A stretch of 64,000 nucleotides of DNA from Desulfarculus sp. (GTDB lineage: Bacteria; Desulfobacterota; Desulfarculia; Desulfarculales; Desulfarculaceae): assembly GCA_003605055.1 (NCBI GenBank), contig QZKP01000040.1, positions 1 through 64,000 on the forward strand, read 5' to 3'. Every line of letters begins with the position of its first letter. Within the stretch, counting starts at the first letter, position 1. The notes beneath the pieces are model-generated. The model did no database searches. It had not been told where the DNA came from and worked only from the letters and a program-made list of their open reading frames with translations. This document shows, one piece after another, positions 1 to 8,842 of this stretch. Both the position numbers and the translations under genes were made by a program.

Positions 1-203
1 CTGCGTTGCCGGCTTCGCTCGCGCCTGGATGTAGCTTTGGCTACACCTGCGGCGCTCGCTCGCCAGACGCCTTGTCTGCCGGCGGCTGGCTGTGCCGGGC
101 CAGGGTGCAAACTGTACCCGGCCCGATTGCAAGAGTTTTTCCTAACCACCCCCGAATAAGACTCGTATCAGTAAGACCGCCCAACCCTCATGAAATGTCC
201 GGG
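1..203. other. Intergenic segment with hairpins, no gene seen
   Basis: No credible coding frame was found in the first 203 bases. Two inverted repeats stand out: TGTAGC/GCTACA around a 4-base loop at 30-45, and a GC-rich hairpin at 96-125 listed separately. The segment lies downstream of the minus-strand YkgJ-like gene. It may be the edge of a dispersed GC-rich repeat, but only one copy is in view. Confidence 0.4.
96..138 (+). terminator. Candidate rho-independent terminator (plus strand)
   Basis: CGGGCC-A-GGGT (96-106) pairs with ACCC-GGCCCG (116-125) with a single bulged A, and a run of five T follows about ten bases later. The orientation suits a gene upstream of the window on the plus strand. 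Confidence 0.4.
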
Positions 204-1067
204 CTAGGTCATCCGGCGCAGCCGGGGCCGGTCGTCCGGGTCCAGCTCCACGGCCAGGCCGTAGGCCCGGGCGATGGCCGTGGCCGGCCGGCCCAGCAGC
301 AGCTTCAGCTCCGCGGCGCCGTAGCCGTAGCGGCCGCCGATGGCCGCGCGCAGGCCATGGTCCTGCTCCAGGACGGCCAGGGCCTCCTCGGCCGCCTGGT
401 CGTCGCCGCCCGCCGCCGCGGCCAGCAGGCCGGCCAGGCGCGCGGCCGGCAGCTTGCGCTCGAACTCCGCGGCCAGGGCCCGGGCCGTGTGGTCGCCGGC
501 AAAGGCCTGAGTTCGGGTCAGGCGGGGGCGGCCACTGAGCTGGCCGGCGTGGCGGCCGGACCAGCACTCCAGCCAGCGGCACTGCAGGGGCCGCTGGTCG
601 TAGATGGCGCAGCCGCCCGGGCCCAGAAACACGCAGGCCCCGCCCGGGGCCTCGCACAGCTTGATCAGCTCTTGCTCTAGCACCTGCCGCCGGCCCAGGC
701 GGGCGGAGTGGACCTCCTCGCCGGCGCGCAGAGTGTAGAAATGCTCCCGGCCTGGTCCCTGGGGCCCCAGCAGGGCCAGGTCCTCCTGGTACAGGGTGGG
801 GCTGCTCACCCGGCAACAGGCGCCGCAGCCCAGGCAGCGGGCCGCGCCGGCCAGCTCGGCCAGGCGGGCGGCCAGGGCGGCCTCCTGGCCAAAGCCAGCG
901 GCCAGCAGGCGGCAGAGCTCATCGTCGCGGGCCACCACCGCCGCCGCGCCCGGCGCGTCGCAGCCGCGCAGCCCGGCCAAGGCCGCGGCCGCGGCCTGGG
1001 TGGCAATGGACGGTCCCGCGGCCAGGGCCCGGGCCAGTCGCTCAGTTAGGGATTCCGTCGGCGGCAT
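204..1067 (-). CDS. YkgJ-family cysteine cluster protein
   Basis: A 287-residue protein with the cysteine pattern of the YkgJ family (putative zinc- or iron-chelating domain). A CxxCxxCC group lies at Cys78, 81, 84 and 85, and further cysteines at 138, 145, 153, 163 and 168 include the family-typical segment where Cys is followed by IYDQRP. The first 70 residues are an Ala/Leu-rich helical region without cysteines; the metal-binding domain fills the middle. The last 110 residues are again Ala/Leu-rich. The family has no established reaction, so metal binding is inferred from the motif. It lies 25 bases downstream of the PHP-domain gene on the same strand and is probably co-transcribed with it. 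Confidence 0.85.
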   Translation of the reverse strand: MPPTESLTERLARALAAGPSIATQAAAAALAGLRGCDAPGAAAVVARDDELCRLLAAGFGQEAALAARLAELAGAARCLGCGACCRVSSPTLYQEDLALLGPQGPGREHFYTLRAGEEVHSARLGRRQVLEQELIKLCEAPGGACVFLGPGGCAIYDQRPLQCRWLECWSGRHAGQLSGRPRLTRTQAFAGDHTARALAAEFERKLPAARLAGLLAAAAGGDDQAAEEALAVLEQDHGLRAAIGGRYGYGAAELKLLLGRPATAIARAYGLAVELDPDDRPRLRRMT

Positions 1068-1092
1068 GGCGGTTGGGTGCGCCGGGCCGGCC

Positions 1093-1755
1093 TCAGGACT
1101 GGCGGCCCAGGACCGCCTCCAGCAGACGACGGGAGTTGGCCCGGCACTGCTCCACCTGCTCGTCCTCCAGGCCGGCGCAGCGGCCCACCTTCTGGGCGAA
1201 CTCCCAGGCGATGAGGTCGCGGGGGGCGTGAGCGTCGGTGTTGATGCACAACAGGGCCCCGGCCGCCAGGCCCAGCCTGGCCACCTGGCCGTTGCCCAGG
1301 CTGTGCCCGCCCCGGGAGCTGATCTCCAGCATCACGCCCTTCTGCGCGGCCAGGGCCGCCTCCTGGGCGGTGAGCAGCCCGGGGTGGGCCAGGATGTCCA
1401 CGCCGGCCTCGATGCCCGCCCGGTTGGTGCCCGGCGCCACCGGCTCCACCGGGCTCTCGCCGTGCACCACCACGATCTGCGCCCCCAGGTCGTAGGCCTG
1501 GCGGGCCAGGGGGGCGATCAAATCCGGCGGCACGTGGGTCAGCTCCACGCCGGCGATGGTCTTGATGCGGTGGTGCTTGTTTAGCTGGTCGGCGGCAACG
1601 CGCAGGCGCGGCACCACCAGGTCCAGGTTGCTCATGTCGCCGTGGTCCGTGAGCGCCACCGCCGTAAGCCCCAGGGCCTCGGCCCGCTGCACCAGCTCCG
1701 AGGGGAGCAGAGCGCCGTCGCTGAACAGGGTGTGGGTGTGCAGATCAATCACCAC
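1093..1755 (-). CDS. PHP domain phosphoesterase (histidinol-phosphatase-like)
   Basis: A 220-residue protein made of a single PHP (polymerase and histidinol phosphatase) domain. The metal-binding signature is seen as LHTHT (His6, His8), a following Asp13, TDHGD near residue 36, then VVHGES, ILAHPG and NTDAHAP. These supply the His and Asp ligands for the di- or trinuclear metal centre of PHP hydrolases. PHP proteins of this size hydrolyse phosphate esters; the real substrate cannot be told from the sequence, and it need not be histidinol phosphate. It lies between the DUF151 gene and the YkgJ-like gene, all on the minus strand. Confidence 0.85.
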   Translation of the reverse strand: MVIDLHTHTLFSDGALLPSELVQRAEALGLTAVALTDHGDMSNLDLVVPRLRVAADQLNKHHRIKTIAGVELTHVPPDLIAPLARQAYDLGAQIVVVHGESPVEPVAPGTNRAGIEAGVDILAHPGLLTAQEAALAAQKGVMLEISSRGGHSLGNGQVARLGLAAGALLCINTDAHAPRDLIAWEFAQKVGRCAGLEDEQVEQCRANSRRLLEAVLGRQS

Positions 1756-1878
1756 TGGCCTCGCATGGCTAAAGGGGCCCGCCGGCCCCTGCTGGTTGGC
1801 CCAGCCCCCGGCGAGCCGCCGCAGGGCGGCCCGGCGGCGCCGGACAGAAAAATCCCCTGACCCCGCCCTGGAGGGGTC

Positions 1879-2361
1879 CTACATCTTGTACTTGCCGAAG
1901 TCCTCGGGGTCCATTTTCTCCAGGACCTCCTCCCAGCTCTTGTCCGCCTCGGCCCGGCCGCCCTGCCCCGGCTGCTGGGACTGCTCCAGCACCTTCTCGG
2001 CCACGAAGATGGGCGCTCTCGCCCGCAGCGCCAGGGCGATGGCGTCCGAGGGGCGGCTGTCCATGGTGGAGGCGCCCTGGGGGCCCTCCAGGTGGATCAA
2101 AGCGAAAAAGGTGTTTTCCTTGAGCTCGGTCACCTCCACCCGGCTCACCGAGCAGCCCAGGTGGCTGATCACGTTGCGCAGCAGGTCGTGGGTCATGGGG
2201 CGGGAGAAGGCCACCTTTTCCAGCTCGCTGGCGATGGCCGTGGCCTCTAAGAGCCCGATCCAGATGGGCAGGGTGTGCAACCCGTCCGGGTCCTTGAGAA
2301 TCAGGATGGGGCTGTTGGTGGACGGGTCGATGGTCAGCCCATGCACGGTCATGCGTATCAT
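1879..2361 (-). CDS. Bifunctional nuclease (BFN/DUF151) domain protein
   Basis: A 160-residue protein matching the BFN/DUF151 family. The order of conserved blocks is the expected one: LPIWIG near the N-terminus (residues 30-37), RPMTHDLL near 54-61, a short strand region, then SRPSDAIALALR near 102-113. Family members from plants and bacteria have been reported to have nuclease activity, but the cellular role in bacteria is unclear. The start overlaps the 3' end of miaB by four bases, so the two are probably translationally coupled. The pairing of miaB with a DUF151 gene is a common arrangement in Desulfobacterota. Confidence 0.85.
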   Translation of the reverse strand: MIRMTVHGLTIDPSTNSPILILKDPDGLHTLPIWIGLLEATAIASELEKVAFSRPMTHDLLRNVISHLGCSVSRVEVTELKENTFFALIHLEGPQGASTMDSRPSDAIALALRARAPIFVAEKVLEQSQQPGQGGRAEADKSWEEVLEKMDPEDFGKYKM

Positions 2362-3704
2362 GACGCCTCGCTCCCCGGGGCGGGCTCCAGGCGGCCCAGC
2401 AGGGAATTCTCCCGCCCCTGTTCTATGCGCACCTTGACCAGCCGCCCCACCAGCTCCGGGCCGCCGGGGAAATTGACCATGCGCCCGGCCCGGCAGCGGC
2501 CGCTGACCAGCCCCCGGCCCTTCTTGTCCGGCCCCTCCACCAGCACCTCGGCCGTCTGCCCCTCCAGTGCCCGGTGCAGCTCCAGGCCTATGCCTCGCTG
2601 CCGGGCTTGCAGCCGGCGCAGGCGCTCGGCCTTGACCGGCTCGGCCAGCTTGCCGGCCATGCGCCCTGCCCGGGTGAAGGGCCGGTCGGAGTACTTGAAG
2701 CTATATAGAAAATCGTATCTGACTTCCTGCAGCAGACTCAAGCTCTGCTGAAAATCCTCCTCGCTCTCCCCCGGGAAGCCCACGATCACGTCCCCGCCCA
2801 GGGCCACCCCCGGCACCGCGGCGCGCAGCCGCCGCGCCAGCTCCAGGTATTGCCCCCGGGTGTAGCCCCGGCCCATGGCCCGGAGCACCGGGTCGCTGCC
2901 CGCCTGGGCCGGCAGGTGCAGATGCTCCATGACCTTGGGCTCGCCGGCCAGGGTCTCTATCAGGGCCGGGCTCAGGTCCTTGGGGTGGCTGGTGGTGAAG
3001 CGCAGGCGCCACAGACCCTCCACCCCGGCCAAGCGCCGCAGCAGGCCCGCGAAGTCCAGGCCTCCTTCCGGGTCCCGGTAGGAGTTGACGTTCTGGCCCA
3101 GGAGGGTTATCTCGCGCACGCCGCGGGCCGCCAGGGCCTGGGCCTCGGCCAGCAGCTGGGCCGCGGGCCGGCTCTGCTCGCGGCCGCGCACGTAGGGCAC
3201 CACGCAGTAGGCGCAGAAGTTATCGCAGCCGCGCATCACCGTGACCAGGGCCTTGAGCCCGGGCCGGGGAGCCGGCGCCGGGGCCAGGGGCAGCTCCCGG
3301 GGCGCGGCCCCGGTCAGGGCCCGGCGGCGGCCCTTCCGGGCCTCGGCCACCAACTCGGGCAGGCGCTCCAGGGCGCCGGTGCCGAAAACGAAGTCCAGGT
3401 GCGGGATGTGCTTGAGCAGGCGGTCGCCCTCCTGCTGGGCCACGCAGCCGCCCACGCCGATGAGGAGCCCCGGCTTGGCCTCCTTGAGCCTCTTGAGGGC
3501 CCCCACGTAGGAATAGACCTTCTGCTCGGCCCGCTCCCGCACCGAGCAGGTGTTGAGCACGATCAAGTCCGCCCCCTGGGGCTGGTCCACCTCGGTGTAG
3601 CCCAGGGAGGCCAACAGCCCGGAGATGCGCTCCGAGTCGTAGGCGTTCATCTGGCAGCCGAAGGTGGCTATGTGCACGCTTCTCTGCGGCGCGGGGCCGG
3701 ACAT
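2358..3704 (-). CDS. miaB: tRNA-2-methylthio-N6-dimethylallyladenosine synthase
   Basis: Radical-SAM methylthiotransferase that converts i6A37 to ms2i6A37 in tRNAs reading UNN codons. The N-terminal UPF0004 domain carries three [4Fe-4S] cysteines (17, 53, 87). The radical SAM CxxxCxxC is at Cys160, 164 and 167 in the segment MRGCDNFCAYC. The C-terminal TRAM domain ends in the typical EGRENSLLGRL region. The length of 448 residues is normal. An upstream TTG at 3719 would add five residues; the ATG at 3704 is chosen because the first conserved strand (HIATFGC) follows it at the usual distance. Product and motifs are certain; the start is slightly uncertain. Confidence 0.95.
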   Translation of the reverse strand: MSGPAPQRSVHIATFGCQMNAYDSERISGLLASLGYTEVDQPQGADLIVLNTCSVRERAEQKVYSYVGALKRLKEAKPGLLIGVGGCVAQQEGDRLLKHIPHLDFVFGTGALERLPELVAEARKGRRRALTGAAPRELPLAPAPAPRPGLKALVTVMRGCDNFCAYCVVPYVRGREQSRPAAQLLAEAQALAARGVREITLLGQNVNSYRDPEGGLDFAGLLRRLAGVEGLWRLRFTTSHPKDLSPALIETLAGEPKVMEHLHLPAQAGSDPVLRAMGRGYTRGQYLELARRLRAAVPGVALGGDVIVGFPGESEEDFQQSLSLLQEVRYDFLYSFKYSDRPFTRAGRMAGKLAEPVKAERLRRLQARQRGIGLELHRALEGQTAEVLVEGPDKKGRGLVSGRCRAGRMVNFPGGPELVGRLVKVRIEQGRENSLLGRLEPAPGSEAS

Positions 3705-3721
3705 AGCTGGGTTTCCCAAAC

Positions 3722-3751
3722 TTGGTGAAAGTATGCTAGAAAAACTATACC
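3722..3751 (+). promoter_or_regulatory. Candidate sigma70 promoter for the rhomboid gene
   Basis: TTGGTG (3722-3727) and TATACC (3746-3751) are separated by 18 bases, in a short AT-rich patch between the divergent miaB and rhomboid genes. The -35 box is weak. Confidence 0.35.
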
Positions 3752-3820
3752 TTGGGCCCTCGGCGATGCAAGGACTTTGCCCCCGCGGGCCCAGGAGCCT
3801 GTGCAGGCGGGAGGGCGGCT

Positions 3821-4486
3821 ATGATACCCATCCGGGACGAAAACCCCACCCAGCACGTCCCCGTGGTCACCCTGGGGCTCATCGGCCTGAACCTGGCGGT
3901 GTTCATCTACCAGCTTCTGCTGCCCCCGCAGGCCGAGTACGTGTTCATCCACCAGTACGGGGTGGTGCCCCTGTGGTTCACCGGCCAGGCGCCCACGCCG
4001 GCCCAGTTGTCCTGGCTGCCTCAGCCCCTGACCCTGGTCAGCTCCATGTTCCTGCACGGCGGCATATTCCACGTGGCCGGCAACATGCTCTACCTGTGGA
4101 TATTCGGCAACAACATCGAGGACGTGCTGGGGCCGGTGCGCTTCATCGTCTTCTATCTGGCCGGCGGGGTGGCGGCCAGCCTGGCCCACGTGGTCATCGG
4201 CCCCTCCTCGCCCCTGCCCATGATCGGGGCCTCGGGGGCCATCGCGGCGGTGCTGGGGGCCTATTTCCTGCTCTATCCCCGGCACAAGGTGGTGGTGCTG
4301 ATCTGGTTCTTCTTCTACGTGCAGTTGGTGCGGGTGCCGGCGGTGCTGGTGCTGGGGGTCTGGTTCCTGCTGCAGGTGCTGGGCAGCGGCGGGGCGGGCG
4401 TGGCCTGGATGGCCCACGTAGGGGGCTTCGTGGTGGGGCTGGTGCTTATCCGCTTTTTCCTGCCCCGGCCCCGCCGACTGCGCTAG
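3821..4486 (+). CDS. Rhomboid family intramembrane serine protease
   Basis: A 221-residue polytopic membrane protein. It starts MIPIRDENPT, a typical N-terminus for bacterial rhomboids of this subfamily. Rhomboid hallmarks are HVAGNMLYLWIFG (His84, Asn88) in TM2, GASGAI with the catalytic Ser138 in TM4, and His199 in AHVGGF in TM6, completing the Ser-His dyad. Six hydrophobic segments are visible. The ATG at 3821 is preferred over upstream starts because a GGAGGG precedes it and the longer reading is low-complexity. It stands alone between divergent miaB and a convergent secreted protein. Its substrate is unknown. Confidence 0.92.
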   Translation: MIPIRDENPTQHVPVVTLGLIGLNLAVFIYQLLLPPQAEYVFIHQYGVVPLWFTGQAPTPAQLSWLPQPLTLVSSMFLHGGIFHVAGNMLYLWIFGNNIEDVLGPVRFIVFYLAGGVAASLAHVVIGPSSPLPMIGASGAIAAVLGAYFLLYPRHKVVVLIWFFFYVQLVRVPAVLVLGVWFLLQVLGSGGAGVAWMAHVGGFVVGLVLIRFFLPRPRRLR

Positions 4487-4498
4487 GCCGGCCGCGGC

Positions 4499-4927
4499 CT
4501 ACTTGACCGGCCCCTTGACCTCTATGCGGCCCACCTCTTCCAGGCGGATGCGGAAGTTGCCGTAGTCGGTCTTGCCCGTGGCCAGGAGCTGGGGCTTGAC
4601 CTCCATCTGCACCCGCTTGCCGTCGGTCAGGGTCAGGGAGGCGCTGAGCTTGCCCTGGACCTTGCGCAGCTCCACCAAGCGCACCTTGTTCAGGGGCACG
4701 GCCAACTCGCCCTGGCCCAGCCGGCCCAGCACAAAGTCCTGGCCCTCGATGGAGAACTCCTTGAGCGTCACCTGGGTGCCCTGAACGTCGGTGAGCACCA
4801 CCAGGTAGTTGCTGCGGGGTTCGGGGATGCTGGTGGGTCCCTCCCCGCCGCCAATGCCCATGGCCAGGAGCAGGGGCAGGGACAGCAAGAGACACGCTAA
4901 GGCCAGCAGACGCATTTTGTGGGCCAT
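4499..4927 (-). CDS. Hypothetical secreted protein
   Basis: A 142-residue protein with an N-terminal signal peptide (MAHKMRLLALACLLLSLPLLL..) and no lipobox cysteine, so it is probably periplasmic. The mature part is rich in beta-forming residues, with strand-like stretches such as NYLVVLTDVQGTQVTLKEFSI and a basic second half. No family is recognised. The start is fixed by AAGGAGG four bases before the ATG at 4927; a longer in-frame reading to 5053 has no ribosome site. It is convergent with the rhomboid gene, 12 bases away. Confidence 0.65.
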   Translation of the reverse strand: MAHKMRLLALACLLLSLPLLLAMGIGGGEGPTSIPEPRSNYLVVLTDVQGTQVTLKEFSIEGQDFVLGRLGQGELAVPLNKVRLVELRKVQGKLSASLTLTDGKRVQMEVKPQLLATGKTDYGNFRIRLEEVGRIEVKGPVK

Positions 4928-5150
4928 GTGGCCTCCTTGCAGGCTTTGGTTGGCGGCTCCGGCCCCGCCGGCCGGCGGACCCTGATGCACGGAGCCTGTT
5001 TTTTTGGTATCACGCCCCGCCCCCGCCCGCCAAGTAAAAACCGCAGGCAGCATATTGTTTGGTGCTCCTGGTGGGCGGGTGGTATGCTGGATTTGTTCAG
5101 TGCATTAGCCGGCCTGCCCTGATTCTCGCGGGAGAGCACGAGTCTGCTTG

Positions 5151-6194
5151 ATGTTCAGTGAACTGCGCCGCCGTTGGAGGATCATCCCCGCCTGGGTAAA
5201 GGCCATCCCCGTGGTGGCGCTGCTGATCCTGCTCAGCCTGGCCTATTATCACCTGGTGCACATCGGCTCGGACCTGGTGCCCCTGGTGCAGAGGTTGTTT
5301 TTCCTGCCTCTGTTCATGTCCTGCCTGCTTTTTGGGCTGTGGGGGGGCCTGCTCTGCGCGGCCCTGATCTCCCTCAGCCAGATACACTCCCTGTTCATGC
5401 CCGGACAGAGCCCCCACGGCAGCCTGACCATGTTCCTAGAGGTGGGCCTGTACTTCTTCACCGGATTCATCACCGGCCTGCTGGTGGACCGGGAGCGGCG
5501 CGAGGCCCGCCGGCTGCAGCAGGCCGAGAACCTGGCCCTGCTGGGCCAGGCGGCCGCGGCCGTGGCCCACGAGCTAAAGACCCCCCTGGTGGCCATCGGG
5601 GGCTTTGCCCAGCGCATCCACAAGGACCTGGGGGAGGATCACCCCTACCGCGAGCAATTGCGCATCATCGTGGATCAGGTGGCCCACATGGAGAACCTGC
5701 TGCGGGAGATGCTGGATTTCACCCGCCCCCTGGAGTTGAAGCTGGGCCAGCAAGACCTGGGCAACCTGTTCGGCGACGTGATGGCCCTGGCCTCCCTGTC
5801 GGCCAAGGAGTCGGGGGTGTCCCTGAACGCCGAGCTGCCCCCGGAGGGGCTGAGCGTGCGGGCCGACGGCGGCCGCCTCAAGCAGGTGCTCTTGAACCTG
5901 GTGCAGAACGCGGTGCAGGCCTCGCCCCGGGGCACGGAGGTCCTCCTGCGCGCGCAGCCGGCCGGCGAGGAGATCGTGCTCCAGGTGCAGGACAGCGGCG
6001 CGGGCATCTCGCCCCAGGACCTGGAGCGCATCTACTTTCCCTTCTACACCACCAAGCGCAGCGGCACCGGCCTGGGCCTGGCCATCAGCCAGAAAATCGT
6101 CAAGGCCCACGGCGGCCGCCTGAGCGTGGAGACCGGCTCCCAGGCCGGCACCACCTTCGGGGTGCACCTGCCCGCAAACGGCCCCGCCGCCTAG
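5151..6194 (+). CDS. Membrane sensor histidine kinase
   Basis: A 347-residue kinase. The first 115 residues contain three to four hydrophobic segments, with no large extracytoplasmic sensor loop. A short linker then leads to the HisKA domain with phospho-acceptor His140 in AAVAHELKTPL. The ATPase domain carries the N-box (Asn253 in LNLVQNAVQ), G1 DSGAGI (281-286) and G2 GTGLGL (305-310), so it should be catalytically active. No response regulator is adjacent, so it is an orphan; the partner and signal are unknown. The start at 5151 is one codon after an alternative TTG. Confidence 0.88.
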   Translation: MFSELRRRWRIIPAWVKAIPVVALLILLSLAYYHLVHIGSDLVPLVQRLFFLPLFMSCLLFGLWGGLLCAALISLSQIHSLFMPGQSPHGSLTMFLEVGLYFFTGFITGLLVDRERREARRLQQAENLALLGQAAAAVAHELKTPLVAIGGFAQRIHKDLGEDHPYREQLRIIVDQVAHMENLLREMLDFTRPLELKLGQQDLGNLFGDVMALASLSAKESGVSLNAELPPEGLSVRADGGRLKQVLLNLVQNAVQASPRGTEVLLRAQPAGEEIVLQVQDSGAGISPQDLERIYFPFYTTKRSGTGLGLAISQKIVKAHGGRLSVETGSQAGTTFGVHLPANGPAA

Positions 6195-6210
6195 AGCCGC
6201 CCGCGCCGGG

Positions 6211-7065
6211 CTAACCCCAGCGCAGCTTGGTGCGCAGTATCTCGAAGTAATCGCGGAAGGGGGACTGGATCAGGCGCACCGTGTGCTGGGAGCGCCGCAC
6301 CAGGATCTGGTCGCCGGGGTGGAGCTCCAGGCCCACCTGGCCGTCGCAGGTGAGGGTGGTCTCCAGGGCGCGGGAGCCCAGGGTGACGGTCAGGCCCATG
6401 TCCGGCGCCAGCAGCAGGGGGCGGTTGCTCAGGGCAAAGGAGCAGATGGGCGCCACCACGATGCAGTCCAGGGAAGGATGGCAGATGGGCCCGCCGGCCG
6501 AGAGGTTGTAGGCGGTGGAGCCGGTGGGGGAGGAGATGATCAGGCCGTCGGCCAGAAAGGTGGTCAGCTCCGAGCCGTTGACCGCGGCCTTGAGCTCCAC
6601 GATGCGGGCCAGGGCCGCCTTGTTGATCACCAGGTCGTTGAGGGCCGTGACCTGGGCCAGCACCTGCCCCTGGCGCACCAGGTGGCCTTCGAGCATCAGG
6701 CGCGGCGGGGCCTTGTAGTTGCCCTGCAGCACCATCTCCATGGCCGGCAGCATCTCCTCCGGGGCCAGGGCGGTCAAGAAGCCCAGGCCGCCCAGGTTCA
6801 CCCCCAGGATGGGGGCCGCCTCCAGGCCCGAGGCCACCACCAGGCGCACCGCCCCCAGCATGGTGCCGTCGCCGCCCAGCACCACCACCAGCTCGCCGTC
6901 GGACGGCAGCAGGGGCTCGGGGCCGTTGGCCGCGCCGGGCTGGCCGCTGCGGGCCTCGCGCAGAACCGCGGCCGAGCCGCGTCCCTCCAGCCAGGCGGCC
7001 AAGGCCCGGGCCTGCTCACTGGCGGCCGGGGTGTGGGCCTTGTAGATTATAATCACCTTGGGCAC
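6211..7065 (-). CDS. nadK: NAD kinase
   Basis: ATP-dependent NAD+ kinase making NADP+ in the cytoplasm. The 284-residue length is normal for the family. The GGDGT active-site motif is at residues 64-68, NDLVINK follows in the middle, and the C-terminal domain carries the glycine-rich SPTGSTAYNLSAGGPI segment. The downstream ALSNRPLLL block is also typical. The gene is convergent with the histidine kinase (16 bases) and divergent from the following hypothetical gene. Confidence 0.95.
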   Translation of the reverse strand: MPKVIIIYKAHTPAASEQARALAAWLEGRGSAAVLREARSGQPGAANGPEPLLPSDGELVVVLGGDGTMLGAVRLVVASGLEAAPILGVNLGGLGFLTALAPEEMLPAMEMVLQGNYKAPPRLMLEGHLVRQGQVLAQVTALNDLVINKAALARIVELKAAVNGSELTTFLADGLIISSPTGSTAYNLSAGGPICHPSLDCIVVAPICSFALSNRPLLLAPDMGLTVTLGSRALETTLTCDGQVGLELHPGDQILVRRSQHTVRLIQSPFRDYFEILRTKLRWG

Positions 7066-7140
7066 AGCCGCCCTCCCAGGGGCACGCTAGCAAAAAGCGC
7101 CCCGCGGCTCAAGGAAATTGACCCGCGCGCCGGGGAGTCC

Positions 7141-7848
7141 ATGGCCAACGAGGAATTCATACAGGCCCTGCAGCAGTCGGTCAAGCAGGAGATAGTGCAG
7201 AACTATTTCCGGGAGCGGCGCATCATCGAGGAGGAGATAGTCCTGGTCACCGAGGCGGCCAGCGCCTTTCTGGGCGGGCTGGCCGCCTGGGACAGGGCCG
7301 CGGCCCTGCTGGGCCGGGCCCTCTTAAGCGCCCAAGGCCGCAAGCTGTTCTTCGCCCTGGCCGGCCTGGAGCCGCCCGATCCCCGGGCCGTGGAGTTGGC
7401 CGCCCCGGCGGTGGGGATGCGGCCCATCCGGGGCCTGACCCACGCCGGCCGCTACCAGAGCCTGGTGGCCGGCCTGTACCAGGGGCTCTGGGAGCAGGCC
7501 CAGGAGCTCAAGCAGGAGCGCCAGCGGGCCCTGGACCTGCTGCAGGAGGTCAACGGCGACATCCGCGCCTTCGAGGCCAACCACGACCTGATGGGCCTGG
7601 CCGCCTACCTGCGCTCCCTGGACCCGGCCGAATTGCAGCGCCGCAAGATCCTGGGCGTGAACTTCACCGCCGCGGAAAGGGCCCTGTCCGCCGAGGCCCT
7701 GTCCTTCAAGCCCCTGAAGGTGGCCGCCATGGGCCTGGACCACGAGGCCCCCTCCCCGCGGCCGCCCCGCCAGGTGCTGGCCGAGGCCAAGGATATCCTC
7801 CAGGGCCTGGCCCGGGAGCGCCCGCAGGAGCTCCGGCGGTTCCTCTAA
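7141..7848 (+). CDS. Hypothetical protein, helical
   Basis: A 235-residue protein of unknown function. It is predicted to be almost entirely alpha-helical, with long amphipathic stretches (for example EQAQELKQERQRALDLLQEV) that could form a coiled coil. It has no transmembrane segment, signal peptide or recognisable catalytic motif and contains no cysteine. The ATG at 7141 begins MANEEFIQAL. In-frame upstream codons run antisense through nadK and are rejected. It precedes the CoA-transferase genes by 67 bases on the same strand, which may or may not be meaningful. Confidence 0.6.
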   Translation: MANEEFIQALQQSVKQEIVQNYFRERRIIEEEIVLVTEAASAFLGGLAAWDRAAALLGRALLSAQGRKLFFALAGLEPPDPRAVELAAPAVGMRPIRGLTHAGRYQSLVAGLYQGLWEQAQELKQERQRALDLLQEVNGDIRAFEANHDLMGLAAYLRSLDPAELQRRKILGVNFTAAERALSAEALSFKPLKVAAMGLDHEAPSPRPPRQVLAEAKDILQGLARERPQELRRFL

Positions 7849-7915
7849 GGACGCCGTCCTTGCGCGCCAGAAATTTTTTTGCTATGCCGGGGGGGCCGGC
7901 AAGCGCGGAGGGGCC

Positions 7916-8842
7916 GTGGGCAAACCGATGAACAAGGTCAAGAGCTTGGCCCAGGCGGTGGCCGGGCTGGTGCGGCCCGGCGACAAGGTGGCCCTGGGCT
8001 GCGGCCTGGAGGCCTTCATCCCCTTCGCGGCCAGCCACGAGATCATCCGCCAGGGCATCGGGCCCCTGACCCTCATCGCGCCCATCTCCAACATCGGCAT
8101 TGACCAGATCATCGCCGCCGGCCTGGCCGAGGAGGTCATCGCCGCCTGGGTGGGCAACGTCTCCACCGGCGTGGGCTACAATTTCCGCCGGGCGGTGGAA
8201 GAGGCCCAGCCCCGGCCCCTGCGGGTGTATAACCACACCAACTTCTCCATCACCCTGGCCCTGGAGGCCGGCTCCCGCGGCCTGCCCATGGCCGTGAGCC
8301 GCTCGCCCCTGGGCAGCGACATTATCCGGGACCACCCCCACTTCCAACCCTTCACCTGCCCGCACAGCGGCCAGAAGCTCCTGGCCGTCAAGGCCTTGAA
8401 CCCGGACGTGGCCCTGATCCACGTGCAGCGGGCCGACGCGGCCGGCAACGGCCAGGGCTGGGGGGCCAGCGGCTTCACCCGCCAGGCGGCCCTGGCCGCC
8501 CAGCGGGTGCTCTTGACCTGCGAGGAGCTGGTGGACAGCCAGGCGATCCGCTCCGACCCGGACCGCACCCTGGTGCCGGGGCTGTTGGTGGACGCGGTCT
8601 GCCCGGTGCCCTGGGGCGCCCACCCCTCGCCGGTGCAGGGCTACTACGACCTGGACAACGATTTCTTCGTGGAATACTCCCGCTGTAGCAAGGACCCGGC
8701 AAGAGCCCAGGCCTGGCTGCGGGCGTGGATCCTGGACCTGCCGGACCGGACGGCCTACCTGGACCAACTGGGCCCCGCCCGCCTGAAAAGGCTCAAAATG
8801 AGCCACAGCGCCCTGTCCAGCCCCGTGGAGTACGGCTGGTGA
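7916..8842 (+). CDS. CoA-transferase alpha subunit (GctA-like)
   Basis: A 308-residue protein resembling the alpha subunit of family I CoA transferases of the glutaconate CoA-transferase type. Visible blocks include VRPGDKVALGCG near the N-terminus, the long central IGIDQIIAAGLAEEVIAAWVGN segment, and DVALIHVQRADAAGNGQGWG in the second half, a family hallmark. The GTG at 7916 follows GGAGGGG closely; the ATG at 7928 is the alternative. It overlaps the beta-subunit gene through a GTGA junction, as expected for a heterodimeric enzyme. The CoA acceptor cannot be deduced; a dicarboxylic or aromatic acid would fit the window. Confidence 0.85.
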   Translation: MGKPMNKVKSLAQAVAGLVRPGDKVALGCGLEAFIPFAASHEIIRQGIGPLTLIAPISNIGIDQIIAAGLAEEVIAAWVGNVSTGVGYNFRRAVEEAQPRPLRVYNHTNFSITLALEAGSRGLPMAVSRSPLGSDIIRDHPHFQPFTCPHSGQKLLAVKALNPDVALIHVQRADAAGNGQGWGASGFTRQAALAAQRVLLTCEELVDSQAIRSDPDRTLVPGLLVDAVCPVPWGAHPSPVQGYYDLDNDFFVEYSRCSKDPARAQAWLRAWILDLPDRTAYLDQLGPARLKRLKMSHSALSSPVEYGW

